The notes below the pieces were generated by a model, which saw only the letters and a list, made by a program, of their open reading frames with translations, was not told where the DNA came from and did not search any database. Below, piece after piece: positions 44,937 through 54,018 of a DNA stretch of 64,000 nt. The stretch is from Bacteroidota bacterium. Lineage in GTDB: Bacteria > Bacteroidota > Ignavibacteria > Ignavibacteriales > Ignavibacteriaceae. The translations under genes were made by a program, and so were the position numbers. The stretch spans positions 78,225 through 142,224 of the forward strand of contig JAKAGV010000017.1 of the NCBI GenBank assembly GCA_021815405.1. Direction: 5' to 3'. Each line of letters begins with the position of its first letter. Within the stretch, counting starts at the first letter, position 1.

Positions 44937-46685
44937 TTATATTTCTACCGGAACTTCGTCCGTAATCAAAGCCCTGTAATGAATAATTTCATTAGCGATT
45001 TTTCTGTCTTCTATATTTCCATATTCCACAAGTACCGGATTTTGGATTGACCATCTTCTGCATACTTCTTCAATAAGCTCATTTCGAACAACAAGAACTA
45101 ATATATTTTTGAATCCGGAAAAAATCTCATCTAAACTATTTGACCAACCTTCTCCTTTTAATTCAAGAGGACCTATTTCATCAACTACGCATACGTCGAG
45201 ACTTTTTACTTTTTCCAAGGCAAGTGCTTGTCGTCCAAATTTAAGACCTTCTTGTTCAAAATAGAAATTCCCAATTTTAACGTTATTTGAATTTGATTCG
45301 ACTGAGCAAAGCTTCTTAGAGTTACCCGAACAGACATCCACAATATCAAATGCCGCGCGCTTATTTTCTGACCAATATCCCGGAGCTAGTATTCCACCGA
45401 TATTCAATCCTTCAGCCCTCAAACATTCGACTGTCTTTGTAAGCAAAGTAGTTTTACCACTTCCTTTTTCTCCTTTAATAATAAATACTAAAGGTAATCC
45501 TGTGGAATGTTTTTCAATCCGCTCAAGCCAATCGTCAGCTTTTTTAATAAGCCTTGCAACAGATGAGACCGGCTGCTTAAAAATTTTTTTCTCTTCTGAA
45601 ATGTTGGCAACCATAAAGGGAAGAATTCTGAATGCTGCTTCAAGTGACTGAGAGAACTGACTCATTCCTTTCTTCTTAAACCATTTTTCGATAACCGGAT
45701 TCCTAATTTCAATGCTTATGCTTGAAAAACCGATTATCATTAAGAAAGCACGCAGGTTAATCGATACACCCAAATAAAATCCGGCTAACGCAGAATTTCC
45801 CGTATTATTGTTTAGATTGCTCAGCAGCCATCCGGAGAGCAATGCAATAACTATAATCGCAAACCAAAATTTCGGCTTTTTTAATCTCTTAAGATTTTGT
45901 TTATAAAGTATTATACAAACTACCACGTAAGACAAAATAAAAATAGATGAAATCCATAATGAAAAATTTCCTAATAAAATCAATCCGGCTGCTATAGCCG
46001 TTATGTGAAATAATAGCATAGGAATTGAATACTTCTGATCAATGTTATTAGGAATAATATTTATAGCTGATTTTAGATTTGGAGAAGCTAAAAATTTTTC
46101 ATCCGGAAAATTTTTCGACATTTGGCTAACTCTAATTCCTATTAGCCCAGCTATACCGCCGATAATTAAATCCAGAAAGAATAATAAGAAGATTAAAGTC
46201 CACGGATTTTCCATCGGAATATTCAATTGCTTAATAGCGAACTGGTATAACTTTGAATAAAGTTCTATGATATTAAATCCATAGATTATAATTAGATTAA
46301 TAATTTTATAGAAAAGAGACCATGATACAGCAAGCCCCCCGCCCAATATAAATCCGGCATAATTTGAACCTATAAAACTGATGACAGCTTCCAGTATAAA
46401 AGCTTCCGCAGCAATGCTAATCATTGGTCCGAAAATGTCAGCGCTTGGGGAAATAGTTTTCATTACTGCACATATTAAACCAGCACGCCATATAATTCCA
46501 TTAGCTTTCCAATAACGACTGCTGCCCACGAGAAGAATAACAGCAATAAATGTTAAAATGGTTCCGGAGAATGGGATGTGGGCGTTGTGAAGAAAGCTTC
46601 CCAATATTATTTCGCTTGAAGCCCACAAACTACCGATAACAGATGCTTTAAGCCAGACTGAACTTAATTCGTTCTTCCCTTTCAA
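44937..46685 (-). CDS. membrane protein: ECF S/T-like segments fused to a THEP1-like NTPase
   Basis: This 582-residue protein appears to be three modules. Residues 12-190 have about six hydrophobic segments rich in glycine and small residues, like an ECF substrate-binding (S) component. Residues 220-360 contain further membrane segments and the stretch RAFLMIIGFSSISIEIRNP, FKKKGMSQFSQSLEAAFRILP, which looks like a CbiQ-type transmembrane (T) component. Residues 398-580 form a THEP1/DUF2478-type NTPase with Walker A GEKGSGKTT (405-413) and VVDEIGPLELKG as the Walker B region. No ECF ABC-type ATPase signature (LSGGQ) is present. It is convergent with ssnA and 78 nt downstream of the acetate kinase paralog. 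The S/T identities are by pattern only; the overall role, transport or signalling, is unknown. Confidence 0.6.
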   Translation of the reverse strand: MKGKNELSSVWLKASVIGSLWASSEIILGSFLHNAHIPFSGTILTFIAVILLVGSSRYWKANGIIWRAGLICAVMKTISPSADIFGPMISIAAEAFILEAVISFIGSNYAGFILGGGLAVSWSLFYKIINLIIIYGFNIIELYSKLYQFAIKQLNIPMENPWTLIFLLFFLDLIIGGIAGLIGIRVSQMSKNFPDEKFLASPNLKSAINIIPNNIDQKYSIPMLLFHITAIAAGLILLGNFSLWISSIFILSYVVVCIILYKQNLKRLKKPKFWFAIIVIALLSGWLLSNLNNNTGNSALAGFYLGVSINLRAFLMIIGFSSISIEIRNPVIEKWFKKKGMSQFSQSLEAAFRILPFMVANISEEKKIFKQPVSSVARLIKKADDWLERIEKHSTGLPLVFIIKGEKGSGKTTLLTKTVECLRAEGLNIGGILAPGYWSENKRAAFDIVDVCSGNSKKLCSVESNSNNVKIGNFYFEQEGLKFGRQALALEKVKSLDVCVVDEIGPLELKGEGWSNSLDEIFSGFKNILVLVVRNELIEEVCRRWSIQNPVLVEYGNIEDRKIANEIIHYRALITDEVPVEI

Positions 46686-46763
46686 CTTATTTTTCTTTCA
46701 TAAATCTTTCAATTTGAAATCTAAGTTGAAATATAGGATTTTTCCTCAAAATATTTAGCGCCC

Positions 46764-47822
46764 TTAATTCAAATACTCATTGGCAATTACTTTTTCAACA
46801 CTATCATTAAAATAAAATATCTTAGGAAAAAATTCTTTTACTGCAATTCTTTTTAATTCGGGAATCAGCCAGTCGGCAAAATAATGTGCAGCATCTACAT
46901 ACCTGCCGGAAAATGCAAGTGCATCAAAGCCATCCATAGCTGCTATAGCAGAGCCGCATTGCAGTAGTATTTTATATTTGAAAATCTTGGCAGCTTTTTT
47001 ATTATCCTTTTCATCTTTAAATACATCACTAATTGTAATTTGTTTACCAGCAATTGCAGATAGCCCGCTTTGCCTGGTGATAATCTCATTTAATGTTTCG
47101 GCACCATATTTTTTCTTTTCTTCAATTAGAATTAATATACCGGGATCGAGTTCGCCGCAAGTTGTATCACCTGGGATTCCTTCAACTGGAGTAGCGCCAC
47201 TTGAAGTCATTATAGGTTTTCCATCAATGACGGCTGCTATCTCAGGCACGGGGTCAAGGCAAATAGAAATTATTTTTCTGACTTCAGGATTTTCATTTTT
47301 TATTTTATCATAAACGGCTTTATGGATTAAGCCATGGTAGCCATATCTTCTGATATCCATTTTAAGTAGACTTTTGTCCAATGCGTATACTTGTTCATAA
47401 TCAGGAAGACTAGCAAAGAATGCAGTCTCAAAGAACAATTTAATTTCAATATTAGGTGAGATTTCTTTTATTAATTTTATCAATCTTATAACAGCAGGAA
47501 TATCAAGCGGCGATTGAGCAACAAGTTTTTCTAATTTCTCAATAGTTAAATTGTCGCAAACAACTTCCTTGTTAAATTTTTTACCACCATACAAAACTCT
47601 TATCGCTGCAAATTTGGGGTTATAGTTTTTAACTAAACTTATAATATTATCTTTTTTACTTCCAGGGCTTCTGAACTTTACTTTTCCGCTTATTAGAAGC
47701 TTGTGCTCGGGACCTGACTTTTCGCTTAATTCTTTTTCTGATGTTAAATTATTCCAACCTATTTCATAAACAAAATACTTGATGAAAAAGCTTTCCGGAA
47801 TGAACACAATTAAATTTTCCAT
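46764..47822 (-). CDS. divergent acetate kinase paralog lacking key motifs
   Basis: This 352-residue protein is clearly of the acetokinase fold: RRYGYHGLIHKAVYDKI aligns with the FHGISH region, TPVEGIPGDTTCGELDPGILI aligns with the TPLQG...STRCGNLDPS region of the neighbour, and GLSAIAG aligns with GLSGIS. However, the N-terminal N-x-GSSS-x-K phosphate motif is replaced by FIPESFFIKYFVYE, HLGSGG is replaced by CLDPVP, and the nucleotide-region GIGEN-type loop reads SGRYVDAA. It is about 50 residues shorter than acetate kinase. It lies 11 nt downstream of ackA. Possibilities are a regulatory subunit, an altered acyl-phosphate kinase, or an enzyme for another phosphorylated intermediate. Activity is not predictable. 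Confidence 0.75.
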   Translation of the reverse strand: MENLIVFIPESFFIKYFVYEIGWNNLTSEKELSEKSGPEHKLLISGKVKFRSPGSKKDNIISLVKNYNPKFAAIRVLYGGKKFNKEVVCDNLTIEKLEKLVAQSPLDIPAVIRLIKLIKEISPNIEIKLFFETAFFASLPDYEQVYALDKSLLKMDIRRYGYHGLIHKAVYDKIKNENPEVRKIISICLDPVPEIAAVIDGKPIMTSSGATPVEGIPGDTTCGELDPGILILIEEKKKYGAETLNEIITRQSGLSAIAGKQITISDVFKDEKDNKKAAKIFKYKILLQCGSAIAAMDGFDALAFSGRYVDAAHYFADWLIPELKRIAVKEFFPKIFYFNDSVEKVIANEYLN

Positions 47823-47833
47823 ATCTAAACCCT

Positions 47834-49045
47834 TTAATTCGTTTCCACAAGAACGGACTCATTTTCTAACAAAGTACAAGCTCTTTTTGCTATTGATAGT
47901 TCTTCATTAGTCTTGACAACAACTATTTTAATCTTACTTTCAATTGAAGATATTTCCGAAGGATATTTTTCAACATTCCTGTTTTTCATTTCATCTATTT
48001 CTATTCCAAAGAAATCCATATTTCGGCATACTAATTCGCGGATAAGCGGAACTGTTTCTCCAATTGTATCTGTAAAAATTATAGCATCTACTTTCCCTAG
48101 TACAGTAAGATAAGAACCCAAATACTTTTTTATTCTCCACAAATAAATTTCCAAAGTAGCTGCGGACTTTTTATCTTTTTCTTTCGCTTTAATAATGTCT
48201 CTTATATCTGATGAGATTCCGGATAAACCAAGTACTCCGCTTTTCTTATTCAGAATTTTATTTACTTTTGAAAAATCTCCTTCTTCATATGCAAGCATTT
48301 TTAATAACACAGACGGATCCAAATTTCCGCAGCGCGTGCTCATTACCAGACCTTGCAGCGGAGAGAATCCCATCGTATTATCAATAGACTTACCTCCTTT
48401 TATTGCACACAAACTTGCACCACCGCTCCCCAAATGACAACTAATCGCATTAAATTTTTCTAATGGAATATTTAAATACTTTGAAGCTTCTTCGGAAACA
48501 TATTGATGACTTATGCCGTGAAATCCAAATTTTCTAATTCCCAATTCTTTGCAAAGATTTTGCGGTAGTGCGTACATATAGGCATAATCAGGAATCGTTA
48601 AATGAAACGAAGTATCAAGAACAACAGCCTGCGGCACTTCCGGATAGTTTTCTTTACAAGCTTTTATTACCTCTATGATTGGAGGATTGTGTATTGGCGC
48701 AAGTTCTTTTAGATCTTCCAAAAAAGAAAAGGATGCTTCGTCAAGCAAAGCATCCTTTCCAATTTGATTAGAACCTTTAACCAACCGATGAGCAAAGATG
48801 TCCGGTTTATTATAACCTTTCTTTTCTATAATATTCATTACTTCTGAGAAAGCTTCAAGATGACTTTTTATATCCTCTACAAAAATTTCTTTAGTGCCTT
48901 CTGCTTCATGAATTATTTCGGAAGGCTTCGCAGTTTTTGAAGCAATCCTTTGTACTTCGCCTCCAAACAATTCTTTGCCCTCAGGCATAGAAATCATCTT
49001 ATATTTTAAAGACGAACTTCCACAATTAAAAACTAAAATATTCAT
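47834..49045 (-). CDS. ackA: acetate kinase
   Basis: AckA makes ATP from acetyl phosphate and releases acetate. The 403-residue protein begins MNILVFNCGSSSLKYKM with the intact phosphate motif. It carries FGFHGISHQYV near residue 173, HLGSGGASLCAIKGGKS near residue 203, MGFSPLQGLVMSTRCGNLDP near residue 226 and KSGVLGLSGISSDIRDI near residue 269. Position between the M20 hydrolase and the acetate kinase paralog, in the same direction, suggests a role as the energy-yielding end of purine fermentation, where glycine-derived or acetyl units end as acetate. No phosphotransacetylase gene is in the window. Confidence 0.95.
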   Translation of the reverse strand: MNILVFNCGSSSLKYKMISMPEGKELFGGEVQRIASKTAKPSEIIHEAEGTKEIFVEDIKSHLEAFSEVMNIIEKKGYNKPDIFAHRLVKGSNQIGKDALLDEASFSFLEDLKELAPIHNPPIIEVIKACKENYPEVPQAVVLDTSFHLTIPDYAYMYALPQNLCKELGIRKFGFHGISHQYVSEEASKYLNIPLEKFNAISCHLGSGGASLCAIKGGKSIDNTMGFSPLQGLVMSTRCGNLDPSVLLKMLAYEEGDFSKVNKILNKKSGVLGLSGISSDIRDIIKAKEKDKKSAATLEIYLWRIKKYLGSYLTVLGKVDAIIFTDTIGETVPLIRELVCRNMDFFGIEIDEMKNRNVEKYPSEISSIESKIKIVVVKTNEELSIAKRACTLLENESVLVETN

Positions 49046-49071
49046 ACCGCCTCTTGTAATTTTTGTCGAAC

Positions 49072-50304
49072 TTAAAAATCTAAATCCGAAGTCCAGCCGA
49101 ACACCGGTATCCCGACAAGATTGTGGATTATCGATGCTGTGCCTAAAATTCCTTCCACAATATTGTCAGCTTCAACATATTCACCTGCTGCGTGGATAAC
49201 ATCTTCATTACCTGGACCATAGCCTATTGTAGGAATGTTAAACTTCTTTGTAAGTACGCTGCCCGCAGTTCCCATTCCTATCCTTGGTAAACGCCATTTG
49301 CCTGGAAAAGTTTTGCATTTTGCAGAAGACAAAGCCTGACGGGCTCTATCCATCAAAGGAGAAAAAGGGCTTGTTTCCCAGGCACTACTTAAATATCTGA
49401 CCTGTACGATATCTCCGTTCGCTAACTTTTGAATTTCTTCACGAAGTTTTATATCAAGGTTTACTGATTTTTTTTCCTTAACATTTTGTATGGTTAGGTC
49501 TTTGATATTTTCAATCAGCTTGCCAGTATCTTCATTTTTGTACAATCTTCTATTTAGAATTATTCTTGCATCCTGATAATTGTTCTCAAACTCAGGCTGA
49601 TGAACACTCATAAAATCTTCATTACCGTCATTCTGATTGGCTTTGCTTGCATTAAACAAATTTTGGTAAATTGCATTTGCTGCTTCCTTAAGAAAATTCG
49701 GATTAGGTGAATCCAAGCCTATATTGAATTTAGCCCACCCATCATGTCCGTAGAATAAACCAAGATTCGTCGGCTCACCAAGGATTGCATAATCAACTTT
49801 TATTTTCATATCGGCAAGCGATTTAGAGATTAAATGTTGAACTCCTAGGCTTAATCCATTTTCCTCGGAAACAGTTGCCGCAACAATTACATTTCCTCTT
49901 AACGGAATCAAGGCACGATGTAATAGCATATGAGCCGCATAAATCTGAACAGCTAATCCGCTTTTACAGTCTGCGCTGCCGACACCATAAATCTTTCCAT
50001 TCATAATTTTCCCGGAATATGGTGAGCCTTTCCATTCAACAGCATTTTCATCCGGCGCTACAGTATCCATGTGGCTATTCAGTAACAATGTGGGTCCATT
50101 CTCATATCCGTAAAGGATACCAAAGACATTTCCGAAATCGTCGGTAATTACTTTGTCATATCCGAGCTCTTTCATTTTCATTTCAACTAATTTTGCGACT
50201 TCACTTTCATTGTAGCTGACGCTGGGTGTGCGTATAAGTTCTGAAGTAAAAGCAGAAGCTTTCTGCCTTAAACTCTCTGCGTGTTCTCTAAGTAGTGTAT
50301 ACAT
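49072..50304 (-). CDS. M20-family metallohydrolase (second copy)
   Basis: This 410-residue dizinc hydrolase of peptidase family M20 has LLLNSHMDTVAPDENAVEW near residue 74, YGVGSADCKSGLAVQ near residue 110 and the catalytic glutamate pair in ATVSEENGLSLG near residue 147. GEPTNLGLFYGHDGW lies near residue 178, and the C-terminal zinc ligand is in GYGPGNEDVIHAAGE near residue 371. It is not close to YgeY: the middle lid domain differs and it lacks the HGRGSADQTGG form. Related enzymes deacylate or hydrolyse small N-acyl amino acids. It is the first gene of the acetate-kinase operon and is divergent from the regulator with a 168-nt gap. Confidence 0.85.
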   Translation of the reverse strand: MYTLLREHAESLRQKASAFTSELIRTPSVSYNESEVAKLVEMKMKELGYDKVITDDFGNVFGILYGYENGPTLLLNSHMDTVAPDENAVEWKGSPYSGKIMNGKIYGVGSADCKSGLAVQIYAAHMLLHRALIPLRGNVIVAATVSEENGLSLGVQHLISKSLADMKIKVDYAILGEPTNLGLFYGHDGWAKFNIGLDSPNPNFLKEAANAIYQNLFNASKANQNDGNEDFMSVHQPEFENNYQDARIILNRRLYKNEDTGKLIENIKDLTIQNVKEKKSVNLDIKLREEIQKLANGDIVQVRYLSSAWETSPFSPLMDRARQALSSAKCKTFPGKWRLPRIGMGTAGSVLTKKFNIPTIGYGPGNEDVIHAAGEYVEADNIVEGILGTASIIHNLVGIPVFGWTSDLDF

Positions 50305-50472
50305 TTTTACTCCGTTGTTTTATTAAAAATATTTCAAACTTTATCATTACGTACCAAAAGATGTTCCAATTAAAAAAAGTTTTAATATTACCTGTTTTCA
50401 AACTATTCCTAATTGTTGATAGGTTAATAGTTTTGTAATTTGCAATGAAGGTTTTGCAAAATGCAGTAGGTT

Positions 50473-52089
50473 ATGAAAGCTAGAGATTTAAGATTAGAAG
50501 AAATATTTAATTTTTCGGAAGGAAATTTAACATTAAAGGGACGAGAGGTAGTAATTCACAGCCTGCATGCGTTTGCCCTCTTCAGAAAAGATTTAATCTC
50601 ATCAATCGATATTACTCATGCACACAGCATCCTTACAAGATTCGGATATTTCCAGGGACAAGCAGATGCTTCAATACTGATGAACAACTTTAACTGGGAA
50701 AACAAAATTGAATTAATTAAAGCCGGATGTAAGCTGCATTCTCTCGAAGGAATTGCTAAAGATATTATCAACAAGCTTGAATACGAGGAAGACTCCGGTA
50801 AATTCTATATGGAGCTTAGCTGGCATGATTCTAAAGAAGCAGAAGAACATCTTTTTATTTTAGGAAAATCTGATGATCCTGTTTGCTGGATTTTATGCGG
50901 ATACTTCAGCGGATTCGTTTCATTTGCAGTTAAGAAAGATATTTATTTCATCGAACAATCGTGTAAGGCTCAAGGTAATCCTATTTGTAATGCAACAGGA
51001 AAGGATTTTGAATCATGGGGAGAAGAAATTAGACCTTATTTAAAATATTTCACTGTTAAGGATATAAAATCAAGAATAGATAAACTCAACGCGCAATTAA
51101 AACACAAAGCTAACCTTCTTAAAAAATATGAAAAAGAAATAGAAGCTTTATTTACAGTAACAAACCCGACCTTCGTTGAGATACACAGCGAGGCATACAA
51201 ACGCATTCTTAATATTGCCAACAAAGTCGCCCCTTTTGATTCGACCGTACTAATAACAGGTGAAACTGGCGTCGGCAAAGAAGTGCTTGCAAAATATATT
51301 CATAAAATATCATCACGTGCACATGAAAAATTTATTGGAATAAATTGCGGTGCATTACCTGAAACTTTACTTGAAAGCGAACTCTTCGGACATGCTGTAG
51401 GAGCTTTTACCAGTGCTGTTAAAGAAAGAATCGGATTGTTTGAAACTGCAAACAAAGGAACAATTTTTCTTGATGAGATAGGTGAAGTAGGATCGGCTAT
51501 GCAATTAAAAATATTGCGCGTTTTGCAGGAACATGAAATCCTTCGAATCGGAGAAAGCATCCCCCGAAAAGTTGACTTAAGAATAATTGCTGCAACAAAT
51601 AAGGATTTGAAACAGCTTATCAAAGAAGGAAAATTTAGAGAAGACCTTTATTATCGTTTAAGTGTAATGGAGCTGAAAGTTCCGCCGCTTCGCGAACGAA
51701 AAGAAGATATTCTACCCCTAACAAGATTTTTTATCGACCAGCTTACAAAGAAATTGAAGATTCCGAATCTTCACATCGATTCTTCTTGTATAGATTACTT
51801 GCAGGAGTATTCTTGGCCAGGCAATGTAAGGGAGTTGCAAAATGTTATCGAAAGAGCTGCAATACTTAGTACCGATGGCAAAATTCTTCCACAACATCTT
51901 CCCAATTCAATCCAAAATATTTCTAGTAAAACTTTCGAATCAATTCTGAAGAACAATGCAACCCTTGAACAATTAGAACATGCATACATAGAAAATATTC
52001 TTCTTCAAACCGGCGGCAATAAATCCAGAGCCGCTGAAATTCTTGGCATAAATATCTCCACCCTCTGGAGAAAGTTAAAGAGGATGTAA
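50473..52089 (+). CDS. sigma-54-dependent activator with XylR_N/V4R sensor
   Basis: The 538-residue protein begins with an XylR_N-like segment and a 4-vinyl-reductase (V4R) domain (residues about 1-190), with conserved cysteines near EQSCKAQGNPIC. This small-molecule sensor resembles that of XylR and DmpR. The central AAA+ domain has Walker A GETGVGKEVLAKYIH near residue 262, the sigma-54-contact loop read as GAFTSA near residue 311 (GAFTGA in most members), the Walker B DEIGEVG, and ELKVPPLRERKEDI. A Fis-type HTH ends the protein (NKSRAAEILGINISTLWRKL). Its position next to the purine cluster suggests it controls those genes in response to a purine or aromatic ligand. I could not locate a matching -24/-12 promoter. 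Confidence 0.92.
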   Translation: MKARDLRLEEIFNFSEGNLTLKGREVVIHSLHAFALFRKDLISSIDITHAHSILTRFGYFQGQADASILMNNFNWENKIELIKAGCKLHSLEGIAKDIINKLEYEEDSGKFYMELSWHDSKEAEEHLFILGKSDDPVCWILCGYFSGFVSFAVKKDIYFIEQSCKAQGNPICNATGKDFESWGEEIRPYLKYFTVKDIKSRIDKLNAQLKHKANLLKKYEKEIEALFTVTNPTFVEIHSEAYKRILNIANKVAPFDSTVLITGETGVGKEVLAKYIHKISSRAHEKFIGINCGALPETLLESELFGHAVGAFTSAVKERIGLFETANKGTIFLDEIGEVGSAMQLKILRVLQEHEILRIGESIPRKVDLRIIAATNKDLKQLIKEGKFREDLYYRLSVMELKVPPLRERKEDILPLTRFFIDQLTKKLKIPNLHIDSSCIDYLQEYSWPGNVRELQNVIERAAILSTDGKILPQHLPNSIQNISSKTFESILKNNATLEQLEHAYIENILLQTGGNKSRAAEILGINISTLWRKLKRM

Positions 52090-52098
52090 CTTTCTTTT

Positions 52099-53367
52099 TT
52101 AAATTACAATCTTCTTTCCTTTTGTTTCCGGAAAAACCCAAATCCAGGCACCGGTTAAAATTGCAAATAAAGCAGCTAAAGAAATCCCGCCGCTTAATCC
52201 ATAATCATTTGCAATTAAAACTATTACGACCGGAGTAAAGAATTGAATACCTCGCGCAAGATTGAAGGCTGAACCCATGGCAGTATTTCTAATCTTAGTC
52301 GGAAACAGCTCGGAGAACAGCGGACCATAACCGCTGAACATGCCGGTTCCTAATCCAACTAAAAACATGAAACTAAGAATTAGCGGTGGATAAATTGCTA
52401 CTGCTTCCCATAACAAAGTTATCATAACTAATCCAGCAGCCATAATTACTGAATAGATTGAGTAAGCCGGTCTTCTCCCCCATTTGTCTGCAATAAATCC
52501 AAAAGTAAAATAGCCAAGCAGTCCGCCTGCTTGTGTAATCAACATCCATTCGGCAGATTTAACAATTGTAAATTGCCGCTGCTGATGAAGGTATGCAGGA
52601 AGCCATGTGTAAGTAAACCAGTAAGCAGACATATCGAAAATAGCAAGTATCAGACATTTAATGAAAAGATATCTATTCTCATCCTTAAACAACGAGAAAA
52701 AACTATTTTCAGATTTTTCTATGATTGGATCGTCATTTTCAATCGTAGATAGTGAAAGTTTTTGTCTTTCCGCCCAAACATCTGATTCAGGCAGACCTTT
52801 TCGTATAAACACCACGAGCAGTGCAGGAAGAATAGAAACAAAAAAGCATTCGCGCCAGCCAAGCTGATTAACAAGCAGCCCCCCAACAATTGATGCAAGT
52901 ACAATTCCGAATGGTGCACCTGTCTGCATAAACGCACCGTACCTTCCGCGAACTTTTGCTGGGAATGTTTCGCCGATATACGTTTGTCCGGTAGCCCATT
53001 CGCCACCGACGCCAAGTCCGGTTATTATTCTAAAAAATAAAAGCACCCAAATTGAAGTAGATATACCGCAGAGAAAAGTACCAATGCTGTAAGTCAGAAT
53101 AGTCCACTGAAGCACTCGTCTTCTGCCATACTTATCTGAAAGAATACCAAAGATTACACCGCCTATTGCCGTAGCAGCCAAGGATGAACCAAGTACCCAG
53201 GACAATTCGATGTTGGTAAGATGAAGCTCTTTACCGATTGGAATCAAAAGGAAAGAAAACAGGATGAGATCATAGAAGTCGAAAACCCAGCCAGCCCAGC
53301 TCATAAAAAGAATTTTATAATGAAGCTTAGTCGGTTTCTCGAATTCATTCAATAGATGGTTGTTCAT
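52099..53367 (-). CDS. MFS transporter (12 TM, sugar/acid symporter type)
   Basis: This 422-residue permease has about 12 hydrophobic segments. It carries the MFS signature in GILSDKYGRRRVLQW near residue 74, the fifth-helix region GVGGEWATGQTYIGETFPAKVRGRYGAFM, and a second loop motif FIADKWGRRPAYS near residue 282. The GRYGAFMQTG and RGIQFFTP segments resemble the AAHS/NanT group that move aromatic acids, sialate or carboxylates with protons. It convergently ends 10 nt from the regulator. In this setting it may import urate, a purine or a downstream acid, but NCS2-type xanthine/urate permeases are the usual choice, so the substrate is uncertain. Confidence 0.85.
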   Translation of the reverse strand: MNNHLLNEFEKPTKLHYKILFMSWAGWVFDFYDLILFSFLLIPIGKELHLTNIELSWVLGSSLAATAIGGVIFGILSDKYGRRRVLQWTILTYSIGTFLCGISTSIWVLLFFRIITGLGVGGEWATGQTYIGETFPAKVRGRYGAFMQTGAPFGIVLASIVGGLLVNQLGWRECFFVSILPALLVVFIRKGLPESDVWAERQKLSLSTIENDDPIIEKSENSFFSLFKDENRYLFIKCLILAIFDMSAYWFTYTWLPAYLHQQRQFTIVKSAEWMLITQAGGLLGYFTFGFIADKWGRRPAYSIYSVIMAAGLVMITLLWEAVAIYPPLILSFMFLVGLGTGMFSGYGPLFSELFPTKIRNTAMGSAFNLARGIQFFTPVVIVLIANDYGLSGGISLAALFAILTGAWIWVFPETKGKKIVI

Positions 53368-53636
53368 AGAATTACTTTGATTGTTGATGAAAATTCAATT
53401 TCAATTAATTGAAAACAATCACCGGGTCTATGCCGCTTTTATAAACTATCCCAAATTTAAATATCTGATCAAAATTGCCTTGTTGAAATTTAAGAAATAA
53501 TAATTAAAGATTTACAAACAATTTCAATTTAGGAGTCGATTTTTTATCTTATCGAAGTAGGTTAGATTAGGAAGTTAAAGCCAAATTTTGGGATTTTTCA
53601 AAAAATAGCCTTAATAATTTTCGGGTTAAAATTTGA

Positions 53637-53709
53637 GGCGCCGGTCGGATTCGAACCGACGAATAAAGGTTTTGCAGACCTTCGCCTTAAGCCACTTGGC
53701 TACAGCGCC
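53637..53709 (-). tRNA. tRNA-Cys (GCA)
   Basis: The minus strand folds into a complete cloverleaf starting GGCGCTGTAGCCAAGTGG. The acceptor arm is GGCGCTG paired with CCGGCGCC, the anticodon loop CTGCAAA gives anticodon GCA, and the T arm is GTCGGTTCGAATCCGAC. It has 73 nt; CCA is not encoded. It lies 37 nt downstream (on the minus strand) of the tRNA-Gly gene and is likely cotranscribed. Confidence 0.97.
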
Positions 53710-53746
53710 TTATAAAAAATAAAATCCACCATGAGTGGATCTTTGA

Positions 53747-53818
<72 letters not shown>

Positions 53819-54018
53819 ATAAAATAAAATTTTCCTAAAGAACTATTTCTTTAACGAAACTTTATATTTACTTTGTCGTCTTAAAAATTCGGCTCAAATA
53901 TAATAGGATTAAATTTTCAATGCAACATGACCCAATTAAAATAATTACTTTTTCATAGGTTAAAGTCAAAATTTATTAAATTGCATTTGAAATCTTTATC
54001 AATTTTATAATAATTTCT

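Noticed and set aside
46764..47822. Butyrate kinase
   Set aside because: The retained landmarks fit the acetate kinase side better, and the phosphate motif is missing, so a butyrate kinase label would overstate the evidence.
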